Assembly (NCBI GenBank): GCA_963971405.1
Contig: OZ020487.1
Span: 45,295,039-45,359,038, forward strand
Direction of reading: 5' to 3'
DNA from: Psococerastis gibbosa
Lineage: Eukaryota > Arthropoda > Insecta > Psocodea > Psocidae
DNA length: 64,000 nt
The notes under the pieces were generated by a model, which was not told the origin of the DNA, searched no databases, and was given only the letters and a program-made list of their open reading frames with translations. Of this stretch, positions 63,978 to 64,000 are shown piece by piece. A program made the position numbers and the translations under genes. Numbering within the stretch: the stretch's first letter is position 1; the number at the start of each line of letters is the position of its first letter.

Positions 63978-64000
63978 CAATGATAGCGCCTAAAGCGCAC
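63978..64000 (-). CDS. Possible 3' end of a signal exon cut by the window edge
   Basis: Only 23 bases are visible: codons for CALGAII plus one base, then GTAAGTTGCC. Small and hydrophobic residues before a phase-1 donor match the ends of the signal exons of genes 1 and 2. The fragment is far too short for certainty. Confidence 0.15.

Overview
The window is animal nuclear DNA, most likely from an invertebrate. It is AT-rich, shows GT-AG introns with phase-1 junctions, and is packed with non-LTR retrotransposons, tRNA- and 5S-like SINEs, foldback (MITE-like) elements and simple repeats. There are no bacterial-type operons, no rRNA genes and no convincing functional tRNA gene. I cannot name the species.

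Host genes lie mainly in the left 25 kb, all on the minus strand. Gene 1 (exons 20961-21045 and 16528-17573) encodes a 376-residue secreted precursor. It has a signal peptide, a spacer region, then a 91-residue tandem repeat with dibasic and Gly-Lys-Lys processing motifs. Gene 2 (13453 down to at least 6799) has a signal-peptide exon of exactly the same length (28 codons + 1 base). It is followed by four tandemly duplicated 129/138-bp exons and a 60-bp exon, all phase 1-1, and is probably unfinished at the left edge. Candidate gene 3 (24513-24700) is a terminal exon with the same phase and a cationic LPPNFI...KKRRK tail. Candidate gene 4 (62587-62831 plus a fragment at the right edge) has the same phase and sits on a 132-bp-period tandem repeat. 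I infer a tandem family of repeat-bearing secreted peptide precursors. I do not recognise the family, so function (neuropeptide, antimicrobial or other secreted peptide) is left open.

Two near-complete, apparently intact LINEs dominate the middle: LINE-A on + (about 25.87-30.72 kb) and LINE-B on - (about 44.14-49.40 kb). Each has an ORF1 with an L1-type RRM and an ORF2 with endonuclease and reverse transcriptase. At least eight decayed 3' LINE fragments from other clades occur elsewhere.

The rest is accessory repeat DNA. SINE-T1 is a tRNA-like cloverleaf repeat (10 copies). SINE-T2 is a second tRNA-like SINE (about 13 copies). SINE-T3 has 4 copies. A 5S-rRNA-like SINE has 5 copies, one nested with a 9-bp target duplication. 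There are several foldback families: FB-A (about 384 bp, 4 copies, TTA/TAA duplications), FB-B, FB-C (AT duplication, with an empty site preserved in a sister repeat), FB-D, FB-H and FB-I. Several satellite-like tandem arrays are also present. The repeats date the gene history: a SINE-T1 copy sits upstream of each of three duplicated gene-2 exons, so it was there before the duplication, while FB-A, FB-H, FB-I and the 5S SINE arrived later.
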